The notes: generated by a model not told the origin, from the sequence alone. Shown: positions 23,970 to 33,229, numbered from the stretch's first letter. The stretch is 64,000 nt of DNA from Embleya sp051903075 (GCF_051903075.1 NZ_CP182422.1:3224001-3288000), one strand, 5' to 3'. Made by a program: numbers and translations.

Positions 23970-25490
23970 ATGACCGAGACCGAGATCGTGCGCGCGCTCA
24001 GCGCCGACAACCCCGCCCGTGCCGAGGCCGCCGCCACCGTCGTGCGTTTCCTGGACGTCGCCGTGGCCGCGACCGGACGGGCCTCCTTCTACAACACCCG
24101 CGACGAGCACCTCGCCCTCGAAGAGGACGCGCACCGGGCGATGGCCGCGCTGGACCGGCGGCTGTACGCGGGCCTGGTGTGCTCCCCCGGGGCCACCGAC
24201 CGCAGCCGGCAGCTCGGCGTGTTGCACCTGCTCGGCACACCCGCGCACGAGCACGACGGCGACGCCGTCCGCGCCGCGGTCGCCGCGCTGACCGTGCCGC
24301 GCCGGCTCAAGCTGTTCGCCATGCTGGCCGAGCGGCGGGTGAACAACGCGCGGGTGCGCCGACTGATCCTGCGCACCGTGCTCGGCTCCACCTCCCTGGA
24401 ACTGTGGTCGGTGCGCTACCGGGACAAGCTGGCCGGCGCCCTGCGGCACGCGTGGGGTCTGCGGCTGAGCGGCATCCTGCGCGCGATCCTGACCAAACGA
24501 CTCGCCGGAGGCGAACTCGACCCGAAGGAACACCGCATCCTCGCCCGCGAGATCGACCGCTGGGCCGCCGACCGGGCCGATCCCGCCGCGGTGCGCGAGT
24601 GCGTCGCGTTCGTGCTGGGCGCCGAGGGTCCGTACACGCTGCCGCTCCCGGTCGCGTATCGGGCCGCCCGCACCGACCTGGACGCGGGCGCCGCGCTGCC
24701 GCTCGAAACCCTGGAGGGGCTGCGCGGCCGGTACCACCCGCACGAGAAGCCGGCCCGCGTCCTGGAGCTGACCGCCGCCCGGCTCACCGTCGGACAGCGG
24801 CTGGCCGGACAGCGGCAGGCCGCTCGGGCGGGCGTGGCGGTCGACGTCGACCCGGATCGCTACGACGCGGTCCGGCTCTACCTGTACGCGTTCGCCGAGG
24901 GCATGACCGCCGAGGTCGCCGCCGCGCTCGACCGGCGCGCCGCGCGCACCGCGGCCGGGCTCGACCTGGCCGGCCGCCGGGTCGCCCTCGTCCTGGACGG
25001 TTCCGCCTCCATGCGCGGCGGCACCGACCAGCCGCTCCGGCCGATCGCCGCCGTGCTCGCCCTGCGCGACGCACTGCGGGCGGCGGCGGGCACCTGCCAC
25101 GACGTGTGGATCGGCGGCGTCCCGGACGGCCGGCTGGTCCACCCCGCCGGCCCGACCGCCGCCGCCGAGGCCCTGGTCGCCGCGCTGCGTACCGGCGCGG
25201 AGCTGATCGTGGTGGTCGGCGACGGCTACGAGAACGCGCCCGCCGGCCGATTCGCCCAGGTGCTCGACGCGGCGCGCACCCTCGGCGTCGCGGTGCCGGT
25301 GGTCCAGCTCTCCCCCGTCCTCGCCGCCGAGGCGGCCGGCCTGCGCGGCTACGCGCCGGGCCTGCCGCTCGCCCCCGTCCACCGTCCCGAAGCCCTCGAA
25401 CTCGCCTGGTGCCGACTGATGTTGGCCGCCGACCCGACCGCCGCCATACCCGCGCTGCTGCGCCTGGCCCACCCGGAGGTGACCGCATGA
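23970..25490 (+). CDS. Ro/TROVE-like protein with vWA domain
   Basis: A 506-residue protein, the size of bacterial Ro (Rsr). Residues 1-310 are helical repeats, with LELWSVRYRDKLAGALRHAW (143-162) comparable to the W-KY...ALR-H segment of TROVE domains and YDAVRLYLYAFAEGMTAEV (298-316) resembling the last TROVE helices. Residues 337-480 are a vWA domain with MIDAS DGSAS (343-347) and VVGDGYEN (415-422). Ro proteins are RNA-quality-control rings that bind Y RNA and misfolded RNA. ATG 23970 follows CGGGGGAG. Two Y-RNA-like elements precede it and the ARPP-like gene overlaps its stop (ATGA). The TROVE assignment is by architecture and local motifs, so it is a divergent member at best. Confidence 0.68.
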   Translation: MTETEIVRALSADNPARAEAAATVVRFLDVAVAATGRASFYNTRDEHLALEEDAHRAMAALDRRLYAGLVCSPGATDRSRQLGVLHLLGTPAHEHDGDAVRAAVAALTVPRRLKLFAMLAERRVNNARVRRLILRTVLGSTSLELWSVRYRDKLAGALRHAWGLRLSGILRAILTKRLAGGELDPKEHRILAREIDRWAADRADPAAVRECVAFVLGAEGPYTLPLPVAYRAARTDLDAGAALPLETLEGLRGRYHPHEKPARVLELTAARLTVGQRLAGQRQAARAGVAVDVDPDRYDAVRLYLYAFAEGMTAEVAAALDRRAARTAAGLDLAGRRVALVLDGSASMRGGTDQPLRPIAAVLALRDALRAAAGTCHDVWIGGVPDGRLVHPAGPTAAAEALVAALRTGAELIVVVGDGYENAPAGRFAQVLDAARTLGVAVPVVQLSPVLAAEAAGLRGYAPGLPLAPVHRPEALELAWCRLMLAADPTAAIPALLRLAHPEVTA

Positions 25491-26494
25491 CCACCCTCGC
25501 CCACGACACGCTGCCGATCGGCGACCTGCTGGCCGACTGCGCCCTCGGGCGGGTGCAGAGCGTCGGTCGGATGCAGGTGCTGCCGCTGCTCGGCGACACC
25601 GTCGACGCGCCGACCGTCACCGTGCCCACCGACCTGTGGATCGGCACCAGCGGCTACGGCACGCTCACCTTCGTCAACCACAGCCCGCATGTCGCGCTGG
25701 TCCCGTGTCACCTCGCGGTGCTCGTCGAGCGCAGCGCGCAGGACCACGCGATGCCCCGGGCCGCGCTGGTCGAGCCCTCGGGCGAGCTGGCGTTCGACGC
25801 GGCGATGTGCGTGCAGCAGACCCAGCCCGGACTGATCCCTGCGGGGCCGCAGCCGCTCGCCGTGTTGCCGCTCACGCTGCGCGCCGCCGCCTCGGCGAGT
25901 GCCGACGCGGACGGGTACAGCCGGCTGTGGCCGGCCGTACAGCGGTTCAACGCCTCCGCCGGGCTCGCCGAGACCGGCAACCTGGCGCTGTTCACGAAGC
26001 ACTACGCCCTCGAACTGGAGGGCTTCGTCGCCGAGTTCGAGTGCGTGCCGGACCAGGTCGGCGCGGTGGTGCTGCTCGACGGCGAGGTCGCCGGGATCGA
26101 GCGGGCGCCCTCGCGGGCGTACTGGTCGGCGATGTGGGCGCCGCTGATCCGGTTCTGCTACGGCGCGGAGGCGATCCGCCACGGCCTGCACGACCCGGGC
26201 GACCCGCCGCCGAGTCGGACCGTCCTGACCCTGCCCGGCGGCGACGGCGCGGCGGCCGGGGACCCGTACGACGTGCTCGCCGAGGCACTGCGGGCCGCCG
26301 ACGCCGAGGAGCAGCGGCGAGCCGAGGCGGCCCTGGGCGCCGGCGCCGACCAGGTGGTGACCACGACCCGGGAGGTCGCCCACGCCGGGGTCACCGTGGG
26401 TCGGGCCGAGGGCGAGGGCTGGGTCGGCGCGTACGCGGTGGGCGCCGACCGGCCGATCTACGCGTCCTTGACCGCGCGCTCGTTCGGCGGCTGA
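25487..26494 (+). CDS. ARPP/DUF6569-like protein coupled to the Ro-like gene
   Basis: A 335-residue protein starting at an ATGA overlap with the vWA gene, so the two products are probably made in fixed ratio. Residues 1-150 (LPIGDLLADCALGRVQSVGR, YGTLTFVNHSPHVALVP, SAQDHAMPRAALVEPSG, AAMCVQQTQPGLIPAG) follow the pattern of the ARPP-1/DUF6569 type: a short repeat, NxS.P, an (A)QDHA-type core and a C-V-Q box. That family has been linked by gene neighbourhood to ADP-ribose and conflict systems. The C-terminal third is Ala/Glu-rich and helical. There is no signal peptide or membrane helix. Assignment to the family is tentative; the partnership with the Ro-like protein is the firmer point. Confidence 0.6.
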   Translation: MTTLAHDTLPIGDLLADCALGRVQSVGRMQVLPLLGDTVDAPTVTVPTDLWIGTSGYGTLTFVNHSPHVALVPCHLAVLVERSAQDHAMPRAALVEPSGELAFDAAMCVQQTQPGLIPAGPQPLAVLPLTLRAAASASADADGYSRLWPAVQRFNASAGLAETGNLALFTKHYALELEGFVAEFECVPDQVGAVVLLDGEVAGIERAPSRAYWSAMWAPLIRFCYGAEAIRHGLHDPGDPPPSRTVLTLPGGDGAAAGDPYDVLAEALRAADAEEQRRAEAALGAGADQVVTTTREVAHAGVTVGRAEGEGWVGAYAVGADRPIYASLTARSFGG

Positions 26495-26841
26495 GTCGAG
26501 GTCAGCGCGCCGAGCGGGGCGATCACGGTGCCGGCCCGCTCGCAGACCCAGTGCGGGTCCTCGCCGAGTTCGGGTTCGAGGTAGAGCGGGTGGTCGTCGT
26601 GCAGCGGGCACGGCGGCCACACCCGGCCCTGCTCGGCCAGCGCCTCCTGCACGTCCTGGCCGACCAGGCCGGGCACGTAGGCGGCACCGTCGGGCCACTG
26701 CTCGACCCACCACTTGCGCTCGACCAGGGCGTGCTCGACGACGGTCACCGTCTCGGGGGTCTCGGCGCCGTGCGTGCGCAGGTCGGCCAGGACCAGGGCG
26801 CGGGCGGTCAGCAGGGCGACGTCGGTGGGATCCTTGCTCAT
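26458..26841 (-). CDS. Hypothetical protein (127 aa)
   Basis: A convergent gene whose 3' end overlaps the ARPP-like gene by 37 bp. Start ATG 26841 gives MSKDPTDVALLTARALVLADL. The middle has EHALVERKWWVEQWPDGAAY, and the end has WPPCPLHDDHPLYLEPEL, a short Cys/His-containing stretch too sparse to be called a zinc site. It is acidic and soluble with no signal peptide. I know no function. Codon-position bias supports coding on this strand. Confidence 0.65.
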   Translation of the reverse strand: MSKDPTDVALLTARALVLADLRTHGAETPETVTVVEHALVERKWWVEQWPDGAAYVPGLVGQDVQEALAEQGRVWPPCPLHDDHPLYLEPELGEDPHWVCERAGTVIAPLGALTSTQPPNERAVKDA

Positions 26842-26920
26842 GTGCCCAGTGTGGGTGATCACGGCGGGTCCGGCGGGCGCCCGATCACGGCGGAGCCGGA
26901 TGTGTACGAGAATCGAGCGC

Positions 26921-27190
26921 GTGGCACTTCTCATCGATCCCCCGGCCTGGCCCGGGCGCGGGCGGCTGTGGTCGCACCTGGTCAGTGACGTCTCGCATGC
27001 CGAACTGCACGAATTCGCGCGCGAACTCGGCGCGCCGGAACGCGCGTTCGACCGGGACCACTACGACGTGCCGGCCGATCTGTACGCCCTCGCGCTGGAG
27101 CGGGGAGCCGAGCCGGTCTCCAGCCGGGAGCTGGTGGTCCGGCTGACCCGCGCGGGGTTGCGGCGGCGCAAGCGGTACAGCCCGCGCTGA
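26921..27190 (+). CDS. DUF4031 family protein (89 aa)
   Basis: A small protein beginning at GTG 26921 with the family hallmark VALLIDPPAWPGRGRLWSHLVSD-type start and the HAELHEFARELG, FDRDHYDVP and LTRAGLRRRKR segments. DUF4031 has no established activity. It is often encoded beside HD-domain phosphohydrolases, as here (the next gene converges on it). Length is normal for the family. Confidence 0.85.
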   Translation: MALLIDPPAWPGRGRLWSHLVSDVSHAELHEFARELGAPERAFDRDHYDVPADLYALALERGAEPVSSRELVVRLTRAGLRRRKRYSPR

Positions 27191-27260
27191 CCCCCGGCCG
27201 GGCGCGCCGCGGGTCCCGGGCGCCGAGCCGGGGCTCGGGACGGGATCCGGCGGACCGGGT

Positions 27261-27896
27261 TCAGGACTGCTGGCGCGGGATGCTGCCTTCCAGGCGCTCC
27301 AGTTCGGCACGCATGTTGAAGCGGGCCGCCTCCTCGTAGCGCGCCGCGCCCAGGCGGGTGTGGAACAGCCGGGGCAGCGACATCAGGTCGCGCAGTACGG
27401 CGGCCCGGGCGGCGCGGAACGCCTCGTCCGGGACGAACGCGTACTCCTCGCGCACCGCCGCGGTGTACGCCTCGTAGCGCTCCCGGTCGGCGGCCAGGAT
27501 GGCCAGGTCGGCATCGCACAACACGTGGGCATTGTGGTCGTGCTCGCCGGGCGCGTGCTCGGCGGTCACCCGGACCAGGCGCGCCGTCTCGGCCACCAGG
27601 GCCGGCGCCACGCCCGCCTCGCGCAGCCCGCGCTCGGCGAGGCGCGCGCTGCGCTCCTCGTTGTCCGCCCGGGCCGGATCGTAGACCGCGTCGTGGAACC
27701 ACGCGGCGAGCATGACCGCGTCGGCGTCGTCGGCCTCGTAGGCCAGTTCGCCGATCAGGTCGAGCACGGTGCGCAGATGGTCGGTGTCGTGATAGCGGCG
27801 GTGCGGCTCGGCATAGCGCGCCAGCAGGCTCTCGACGACGGCGCCGGCTTCGGCGTGCTCACCGACGAGCCGGGCCCACTGGTCCCGCAGCGTCAC
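27261..27896 (-). CDS. HD-domain metal-dependent phosphohydrolase
   Basis: A 211-residue HD-superfamily protein (COG4339-like). Metal-binding motifs are RRYHDTDHL near residue 27, AAWFHDAVYD near residue 57 and NAHVLCDADLAIL. GTG 27896 is chosen because AGGAG lies nine bases upstream in the transcript; GTG 27923 would add nine residues without an RBS. The substrate is unknown, though relatives act on nucleotides or other phosphoesters. It converges with the DUF4031 gene, a recurrent pairing. Confidence 0.85.
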   Translation of the reverse strand: MTLRDQWARLVGEHAEAGAVVESLLARYAEPHRRYHDTDHLRTVLDLIGELAYEADDADAVMLAAWFHDAVYDPARADNEERSARLAERGLREAGVAPALVAETARLVRVTAEHAPGEHDHNAHVLCDADLAILAADRERYEAYTAAVREEYAFVPDEAFRAARAAVLRDLMSLPRLFHTRLGAARYEEAARFNMRAELERLEGSIPRQQS

Positions 27897-27993
27897 GGTC
27901 GCGGACTCCTGGATGCGTTCCACTTGGCCAGCATGGCAGAACGAGCGAGCGAAGCCGACCACCAACCGGTTCGACACACGCGGTTCACTCGGA

Positions 27994-28234
27994 TTGTTGG
28001 GCGCTTTGCGCCGGCTCGCGAGGGGTTGTTTGTCCGGCGCTTCGCGCCGGCTCGCGAGGGACCACTTCTTCTTTCCCCCGCTTCGCTCCTCCAAGAAAAA
28101 GCGGCCCCTCGCTCGGGGCTGGGTGCCCCTCCGCTTCGCTCCGGGTCACCCAGCCCGAACTTCGCGGCTCCGCCGCTCTCCTCGCTGCGCTCGTCGATCA
28201 CGGGGGCGGCCCGGGGCGTGGGCGCTGACGCGCC
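27994..28234 (-). repeat. Dispersed ~200-bp structured repeat, copy B
   Basis: The inverted counterpart of copy A at 12001-12210. Relative to A it carries an internal duplication of the CTCGCGAGCCGGCGCRAAGC segment (around 28000-28025 and 28036-28063). Copy B lies upstream of the HD gene and downstream of helR. The remaining ~215 bp to the helR stop is GC-rich DNA in which I see no gene. Confidence 0.8.
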
Positions 28235-28451
28235 AAGGGGCGGGTTGGGGGGCCGTGTGCGGGTGGGCGGCGGGCTCTGGGGTGGTGGGGCGGGCTCTGT
28301 TCGGCGGAGCTTGGATCAGGCCGCGTCGTCCGGTGCCGTGCATCGGCGTGCCGGAGAAGCAGCCGCATAGTGGTTCTGTTCGGCTGTTTCTCCGGTGCGG
28401 CGAGGCGCGGTGCCGGGCGGCGTGGACTCGGCACGAGCCGCTGGGCAGGGC

Positions 28452-30584
28452 CTAAGGGGTCGTGAGCGCGGTGGGTAGTGGGGCTGCGTGTAGGACGATC
28501 AGGCCGGAGACCGCGCGGGTGAGTACCACGTAGAGGCGGCGCAGGCCCTGGGCTTCGGCGGCGACGATTTCGGCCGGTTCGGTGACCGCTACGTGGTCGA
28601 ACTCCAGGCCCTTGGCGAGCGATGCCGGGACCACGCTGATTCGGGGCGTGTCGATGTCGTCGTCCGTGCCCAGGACGCGGTGTGCGACGTCGGTCGCCCG
28701 CAGGGCGGCGGCGACCTCGGGGACCCGTGCGTCCGCGCAGATCAGGCCGATCGAGCCCTCGTGGTCGAGCAGTTGGACGGCCGCCTCGGCGGACCGCGCG
28801 GCCAACTCGCCCGGCTCGACCGCGCGCAGTTCCAGGGCGCCCGCCGCCTGCCGGACCGAGGACGCCGGCGCCAGGCCGGGGGCGATCAGCGGCAACAACC
28901 GGCTCGCGAACTCCAGGATCTGCAGCGGCACCCGAAAGCCCCGGGTCAGTTCCTCGATCCTGGCTCCTTCGTGTCCGAGGTGGCGCAGCGTCTCGGCCCA
29001 GCCGGGGGTGGCCCACGGGGTGGTGCCCTGTGCGATGTCGCCGAGCACGGTGGCCGAGCCGGTGGGGCAGCGCCGGCCGACCGCGCGCAGCTGCATCGGG
29101 GACAGGTCCTGCGCCTCGTCGATCACCACGTGCCCGTAGCCGCCGGTGCGGTGGAGCAGGTCGGCGGTCTCGTCCACGAGCACCGCGTCGGCCACGGTCC
29201 AGCGCGCGGCGCCCGCCGAGCGCGGGGGTTTGGCCCAGCCGATCGCGGCCTGTTCGTCGGCGGTCAGGATGCCGTCCGCGCAGGCGGCCAGGAACGCGGG
29301 TTCGCTCAGCAGCCGGAAGACCAGCTTGAGCGGGTCCACCGCCGGCCAGATCGTGTCCACCGCCGCCTTGACCGGCCGGCTGCGCGCGACCGCGTCCTGC
29401 ACCCGGTCGTCGGGGGATTCGCCGCGCTCCTCCATCTTGGTCAACAATGCGTGCGCCATCCGCTGCCGGAGCATGTCGCGCGCGGCGCCGTAGCGCACGT
29501 CGCGCCCGCGCAGCGCGGTGACCAACTCCTCGACCTCGTACACCGCGAGCCGCCAGGTGCGCGAGTCGCGGACCACGGCCACCGACTCGCGCGGTTCGCT
29601 CAGGCCGGACCAGACCGCGCGGCGCAGCACCTCGGCCATCCGCGCGTCGCCCTTGATCGTGCCGGGCACCGCCTCGTCGAGGGCCCGGACCTTGATCTTG
29701 GAGGTGCGGGTGACCAGGTCCTCGACGGTGGTCTGGCCGACCTCGACCTCGCCGAGCGCGGGCAGTACCTGCTGGATGTAGTCGAGGAAGGAGCGGTTCG
29801 GGCCGACCACGAGGGTGCCGCTGCGGGCGAGGCGGTCGCGGTAGGCGTAGAGCAGCCAGGCCACGCGGTGCAGGCCGACGGCGGTCTTGCCGGTGCCGGG
29901 CGCGCCCTGGACGCAGAGCGTGTGGCCGAGGTCGGAGCGTACGATCTCGTCCTGCTCGGGCTGGATGGTGGCGACGATGTCGCGCATCGGGCCGACGCGG
30001 GGACGCTCGATCTCGGCCGCGAGGATCCCACTGGCGCTCTCCGCCTCGTCGGGGTCGGTCAGGTGCTCGTCCTCGAACGCGGTCAGCTCGCCGGCGGTCC
30101 AGCCGAACCGGCGGCGCAGTTCGACGCCCAGCGGATCGGCCCGGTTGGCCCGGTAGAACGACCGCGACAGCGGGGCGCGCCAGTCCACCACCATCGGGTC
30201 GCCGAGTTCGTCGTGCACGTGCCGGCGGCCGATCCAGAACGACTCGACGGCCTTGTCCGGGTCGGCGGTGACCTCGATCGGCTCGACACCCTGGACGCCG
30301 TCGGCGAAGCGGCCGTCGATCCGGCCGAAGAACAGCGGGGACCCGGCGTGGTCGCCGAGCGCGGCGAGCCGCTTGGCGATCAGGTGCCGGGCGGTCTCGG
30401 TGGCGACGGCGGTGGCGCCGACGTCGCGCAGGTCCAGTGCCTCGGTCTCCTCGCGCATGCGGCGCAGGGCGGCGCGGGAGGCGTCCAGGTAGGCACGTTC
30501 GACGGCGAGCGCGTCGGCACCGGGGTTCGTCTCGGCCCGGTCGGCGGTCGGGGTGGGGTCGGGGACGGCGGCGGGCGCGGACAT
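28452..30584 (-). CDS. helR: HelR/HelD-like RNA polymerase-associated helicase
   Basis: A 710-residue UvrD-like (SF1) ATPase of the actinobacterial HelD/HelR group, which displaces stalled or rifampicin-bound RNA polymerase. The N-terminus is a coiled coil (residues 25-75, ALAVERAYLDASRAALRRMREE type) that enters the polymerase secondary channel. Motif Ia/I is QGAPGTGKT (226-234), motif II is VVIDEAQDLS, and the C-terminus has the motif VI-like RRLYVVLTRAVSGL. Length and layout fit HelR, which protects against rifamycins. It is preceded by a 16-bp palindrome at 30617-30632. I do not recognise the published rifamycin-associated element there. Confidence 0.85.
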   Translation of the reverse strand: MSAPAAVPDPTPTADRAETNPGADALAVERAYLDASRAALRRMREETEALDLRDVGATAVATETARHLIAKRLAALGDHAGSPLFFGRIDGRFADGVQGVEPIEVTADPDKAVESFWIGRRHVHDELGDPMVVDWRAPLSRSFYRANRADPLGVELRRRFGWTAGELTAFEDEHLTDPDEAESASGILAAEIERPRVGPMRDIVATIQPEQDEIVRSDLGHTLCVQGAPGTGKTAVGLHRVAWLLYAYRDRLARSGTLVVGPNRSFLDYIQQVLPALGEVEVGQTTVEDLVTRTSKIKVRALDEAVPGTIKGDARMAEVLRRAVWSGLSEPRESVAVVRDSRTWRLAVYEVEELVTALRGRDVRYGAARDMLRQRMAHALLTKMEERGESPDDRVQDAVARSRPVKAAVDTIWPAVDPLKLVFRLLSEPAFLAACADGILTADEQAAIGWAKPPRSAGAARWTVADAVLVDETADLLHRTGGYGHVVIDEAQDLSPMQLRAVGRRCPTGSATVLGDIAQGTTPWATPGWAETLRHLGHEGARIEELTRGFRVPLQILEFASRLLPLIAPGLAPASSVRQAAGALELRAVEPGELAARSAEAAVQLLDHEGSIGLICADARVPEVAAALRATDVAHRVLGTDDDIDTPRISVVPASLAKGLEFDHVAVTEPAEIVAAEAQGLRRLYVVLTRAVSGLIVLHAAPLPTALTTP

Positions 30585-30921
30585 GACTGTCTCCGATTCG
30601 TGGCGCTGACATATCGGAGCCCGGCCGGGCTCGGTGGCCCGTCCTGGTGCGCCCCTGCGAGGGCACGGGCCGGCTGCCCGATTCGGGTGGCGGCCCGCGC
30701 GGCCCACCGGTGCCGGGCACCGATCACGGCTCCCGATCACTGCACTGGGTGGGGCAGCGGAATCAGCGAGCCTAGGCCAGTCGGGCTCTGCCATCAACTC
30801 CCTTTGTCGGGCCATGCTCGGTGTCCCCGGGTGCGCGATTCCCGCTGTTCCGGGTGTGCAATTCGGGCAAGTCCCGCAGGGGTCGGGGGACTTGCGCGTG
30901 GGAGGGGACGGTGGTGCACGG
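30585..30921. promoter_or_regulatory. Divergent region between helR and the M14 peptidase gene
   Basis: No gene is seen. It contains the perfect palindrome GAGCCCGGCCGGGCTC (30617-30632), about 35 bp before helR; CGGTGCCGGGCACCG (30708-30722); and a 9-bp hairpin GCAAGTCCC/GGGACTTGC (30867-30895) in the leader of the peptidase gene. The first two are candidate operators for helR. Confidence 0.5.
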
Positions 30922-32241
30922 ATGAGGGCGTGGCGGACGTGGACGACGCGCGCGGCGAGATCGATGCTTCTGGTGGCGCTGGTGGCCGGCGTCGCGCTCG
31001 GCCCGGCGCCCGCGAGCGGCGGTCGCGGCGGCCGGACCACGACGGGGTTCGAGCGTCGCGGCGGCCTGTCCTGGACCACCCCGGCGGAGGAGCGGGACCT
31101 CCTGCGCGAGCTGATCGCGGCGGCGCCGGGCCCCGATCGTGCCGGGTGGGCGCCGGCCCGGGTGACGGTGACCCGGGTGGGCGGCAGCGCGCGCGGCCGG
31201 GACGTGGAGCTGATCACGGTGTCCGGGGCGCGTACGGTGCCCGAGCCGATCCGGGTGTTGTTCGTCTGCGGCCAGCACGGTGACGAGCCGGCCGGGCGCG
31301 AGGCGTGCCTGAAGCTGGTCCGGGACCTGGCCGACGACCGCTCGGCCGCCGGTCGCCGACTCCTGGAGCGGGTCACCGTTTTGGTGCTGCCCACGCCCAA
31401 CCCCGACGGCCTGGCGGCGGGCACCCGGGCGACGGCCGAGGGGGTGGACCTCAACCGCGACCACCTGGCGGTGGCCTCGCCCGAGGCGCGGGCCGTCCGG
31501 CGGGTGCTGCGCGAGACGCGTCCGCACATCGTGCACGACCTGCACGAGTTCGACATGCCGGCGGACGCCTACGCCGCGCCGACCCTGTACCTGTGGCCGA
31601 GCAATCTCAACGTGGACCCCGAACTGCGCGGACTGGCCACAGAGTTGGCGCGCGACCGCATCGGTTCGGCGCTGCGCGCGGCGGGGTGGGCGTCGGACGT
31701 GTACGGCGTGGACCCGACGGGTCGCCGACCCGGCGGCGACGGGGACGAACGCCTGCTGCGCAACGCGGCGGCCCTCGACCACGCGGTCGCGGTCCTGGTC
31801 GAGGTCGACGCCAACCCCACGTCGGCCCTGGAGCGGGCCGACGCGGCCCTGCTCCACCGCCGTCGGGTGGGGGCGCACCTGGTGGCCGCCCGCGCCACGC
31901 TCCGGATGGCGGCCGAACGCGGCGAGGCCATCGCGTCGGCGGTCCGCGCCTCGCGCACCCGATCCGAGCACGGCCCGGAGCGGGTCTACCTGGACGGCGC
32001 CGACAACCTGCCCGCGACCTGGGCGGCGCCGCTCGAACCTCCCTGCGCCTACCGCCTGACCCCGGCCCAATACGCGACGGCGCGCGCGACGCTGACCGAA
32101 CACGGGATCCGGGTCTCCCCGGACCTGAGCGTGCGTACGGCCCAACCGGAGGGTGTGAAGGCCACGTTGCTGCTCGACCCGAGGGCCCGCTTCGCGATCG
32201 TGGACGGTACACCGGAGCCGTGCGGGGAGGGGGATGCGTAA
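30922..32241 (+). CDS. Secreted M14-type zinc carboxypeptidase
   Basis: A 439-residue protein with an N-terminal signal (ARSMLLVALVAGVALGPAPASG). The M14 active-site elements are present: zinc ligands H119 and E122 in GQHGDEPAG, the substrate-binding NPDG and LNRD around 160-180, the third ligand in IVHDLHEF (near 205-208), and a later VLVEVDAN that could hold the general base. It should cleave C-terminal amino acids or peptidoglycan-type peptides outside the cell. ATG 30922 gives the best signal peptide. It converges with otsB, whose stop is 9 bp away. Confidence 0.85.
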   Translation: MRAWRTWTTRAARSMLLVALVAGVALGPAPASGGRGGRTTTGFERRGGLSWTTPAEERDLLRELIAAAPGPDRAGWAPARVTVTRVGGSARGRDVELITVSGARTVPEPIRVLFVCGQHGDEPAGREACLKLVRDLADDRSAAGRRLLERVTVLVLPTPNPDGLAAGTRATAEGVDLNRDHLAVASPEARAVRRVLRETRPHIVHDLHEFDMPADAYAAPTLYLWPSNLNVDPELRGLATELARDRIGSALRAAGWASDVYGVDPTGRRPGGDGDERLLRNAAALDHAVAVLVEVDANPTSALERADAALLHRRRVGAHLVAARATLRMAAERGEAIASAVRASRTRSEHGPERVYLDGADNLPATWAAPLEPPCAYRLTPAQYATARATLTEHGIRVSPDLSVRTAQPEGVKATLLLDPRARFAIVDGTPEPCGEGDA

Positions 32242-32249
32242 AGGGGGCT

Positions 32250-33101
32250 CTACCGGCCCTCCACCGCGTCGGCGAGCGCGCCGAGCAGTTCGGCGATTCC
32301 CTCCGGGCCGGCCACGACCAGGTCGGCGCGTTCGGCGAGGGCGTGCACCTCGGCCGAGCCGCTGCACACGGTGAGCCCGGCCACGCCCTGTCCGCGCAGG
32401 TCCTCGACGGCCTCGAACGCGGCGATGTCCCCGAGGTCGTCCCCGGCGAACAACACCGTCGCGGCCCGGCGTTCGGCGAGGAAGCCGGTCAGCGCGCGCC
32501 CCTTGTCCATCCCCCGTGGGCGCAACTCCAGTACGTAGCGCCCGGGTTCGACGACCAGGTCGTGCCGCTTCGCCAGTTCGCCGAGCGGGCCGCGCAGCAG
32601 GTCGAGGGTGGCCTGCGGGTCCGGGGCGCGGCGGGTGTGCACGGCGAGCGCGCTGCCCTTGTCCTCGGTCCACGTGGTGCTCCACGCGTCGAGCGAGCGC
32701 AGCAGGTCGGGCAGTTCGAGCCGCACCTCGTGCACCCCGCGCGGCGGCTCCGGGGCGCTGACCCGACCGGTCGCCGCGTCCCAGCGCTCCAGGCCGTAGT
32801 GACCGAGCACGACGAGGTTCTCCAGTCCGGCGACCCCGCGAAAACGGCCGTACTCCACCGCGACCGCGGCGGGCCGCCCGGTGACGATCACCACCGCGGC
32901 CAGATGCGGGGTCAGTCGGGACAGCGCCAGGACCGCGCGCGTATCGGCGCGGGCATGCTCCGGATCGTCGACGATCGGGGCGAGCGTGCCGTCGAAATCG
33001 AGCGCGACGACCGCCTGGGCGGGTGCGTCGAGCAGCGCGGCGAGGCCGACCCGGCCGGCCGGCGTGATGGGTTCGGGCAGCGTGGGCCGGTTCGAGGTCA
33101 T
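32250..33101 (-). CDS. otsB: Trehalose-6-phosphate phosphatase
   Basis: A 283-residue HAD phosphatase. Motif I is ALDFDGTLAPI, motif II is VIVTGRPA, and motif IV is FAGDDLGDIAAFEA. The family's substrate cap holds GHYGLERW and VEPGRYVLELRPRGMDKGRAL. It removes phosphate from the OtsA product. It lies 16 kb from otsA with no shared operon. The next minus-strand gene upstream is a LytR_C protein ~130 bp away. Confidence 0.93.
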   Translation of the reverse strand: MTSNRPTLPEPITPAGRVGLAALLDAPAQAVVALDFDGTLAPIVDDPEHARADTRAVLALSRLTPHLAAVVIVTGRPAAVAVEYGRFRGVAGLENLVVLGHYGLERWDAATGRVSAPEPPRGVHEVRLELPDLLRSLDAWSTTWTEDKGSALAVHTRRAPDPQATLDLLRGPLGELAKRHDLVVEPGRYVLELRPRGMDKGRALTGFLAERRAATVLFAGDDLGDIAAFEAVEDLRGQGVAGLTVCSGSAEVHALAERADLVVAGPEGIAELLGALADAVEGR

Positions 33102-33229
33102 GCCGACCAACCTAACCCGCCGGCGAAGTGCGACGTGGATTCCCGGCCACGCGGCCGGGCCGGGCCGCTCGGGCACCGTGCTCCCTACGAGCCCCGGGCG
33201 GGCACCACTTTCCTCCCGCGCCCCGTTCG

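Noticed and set aside
23201..24000. Genomic island or prophage attachment site suggested by the T-arm-like sequence and the broken Uma2 gene
   Set aside because: No integrase, no direct repeats and no composition change were seen on either side.
30585..30660. Published rifamycin-associated element upstream of helR
   Set aside because: The palindrome present does not resemble it as I know it, so I report only a candidate operator.
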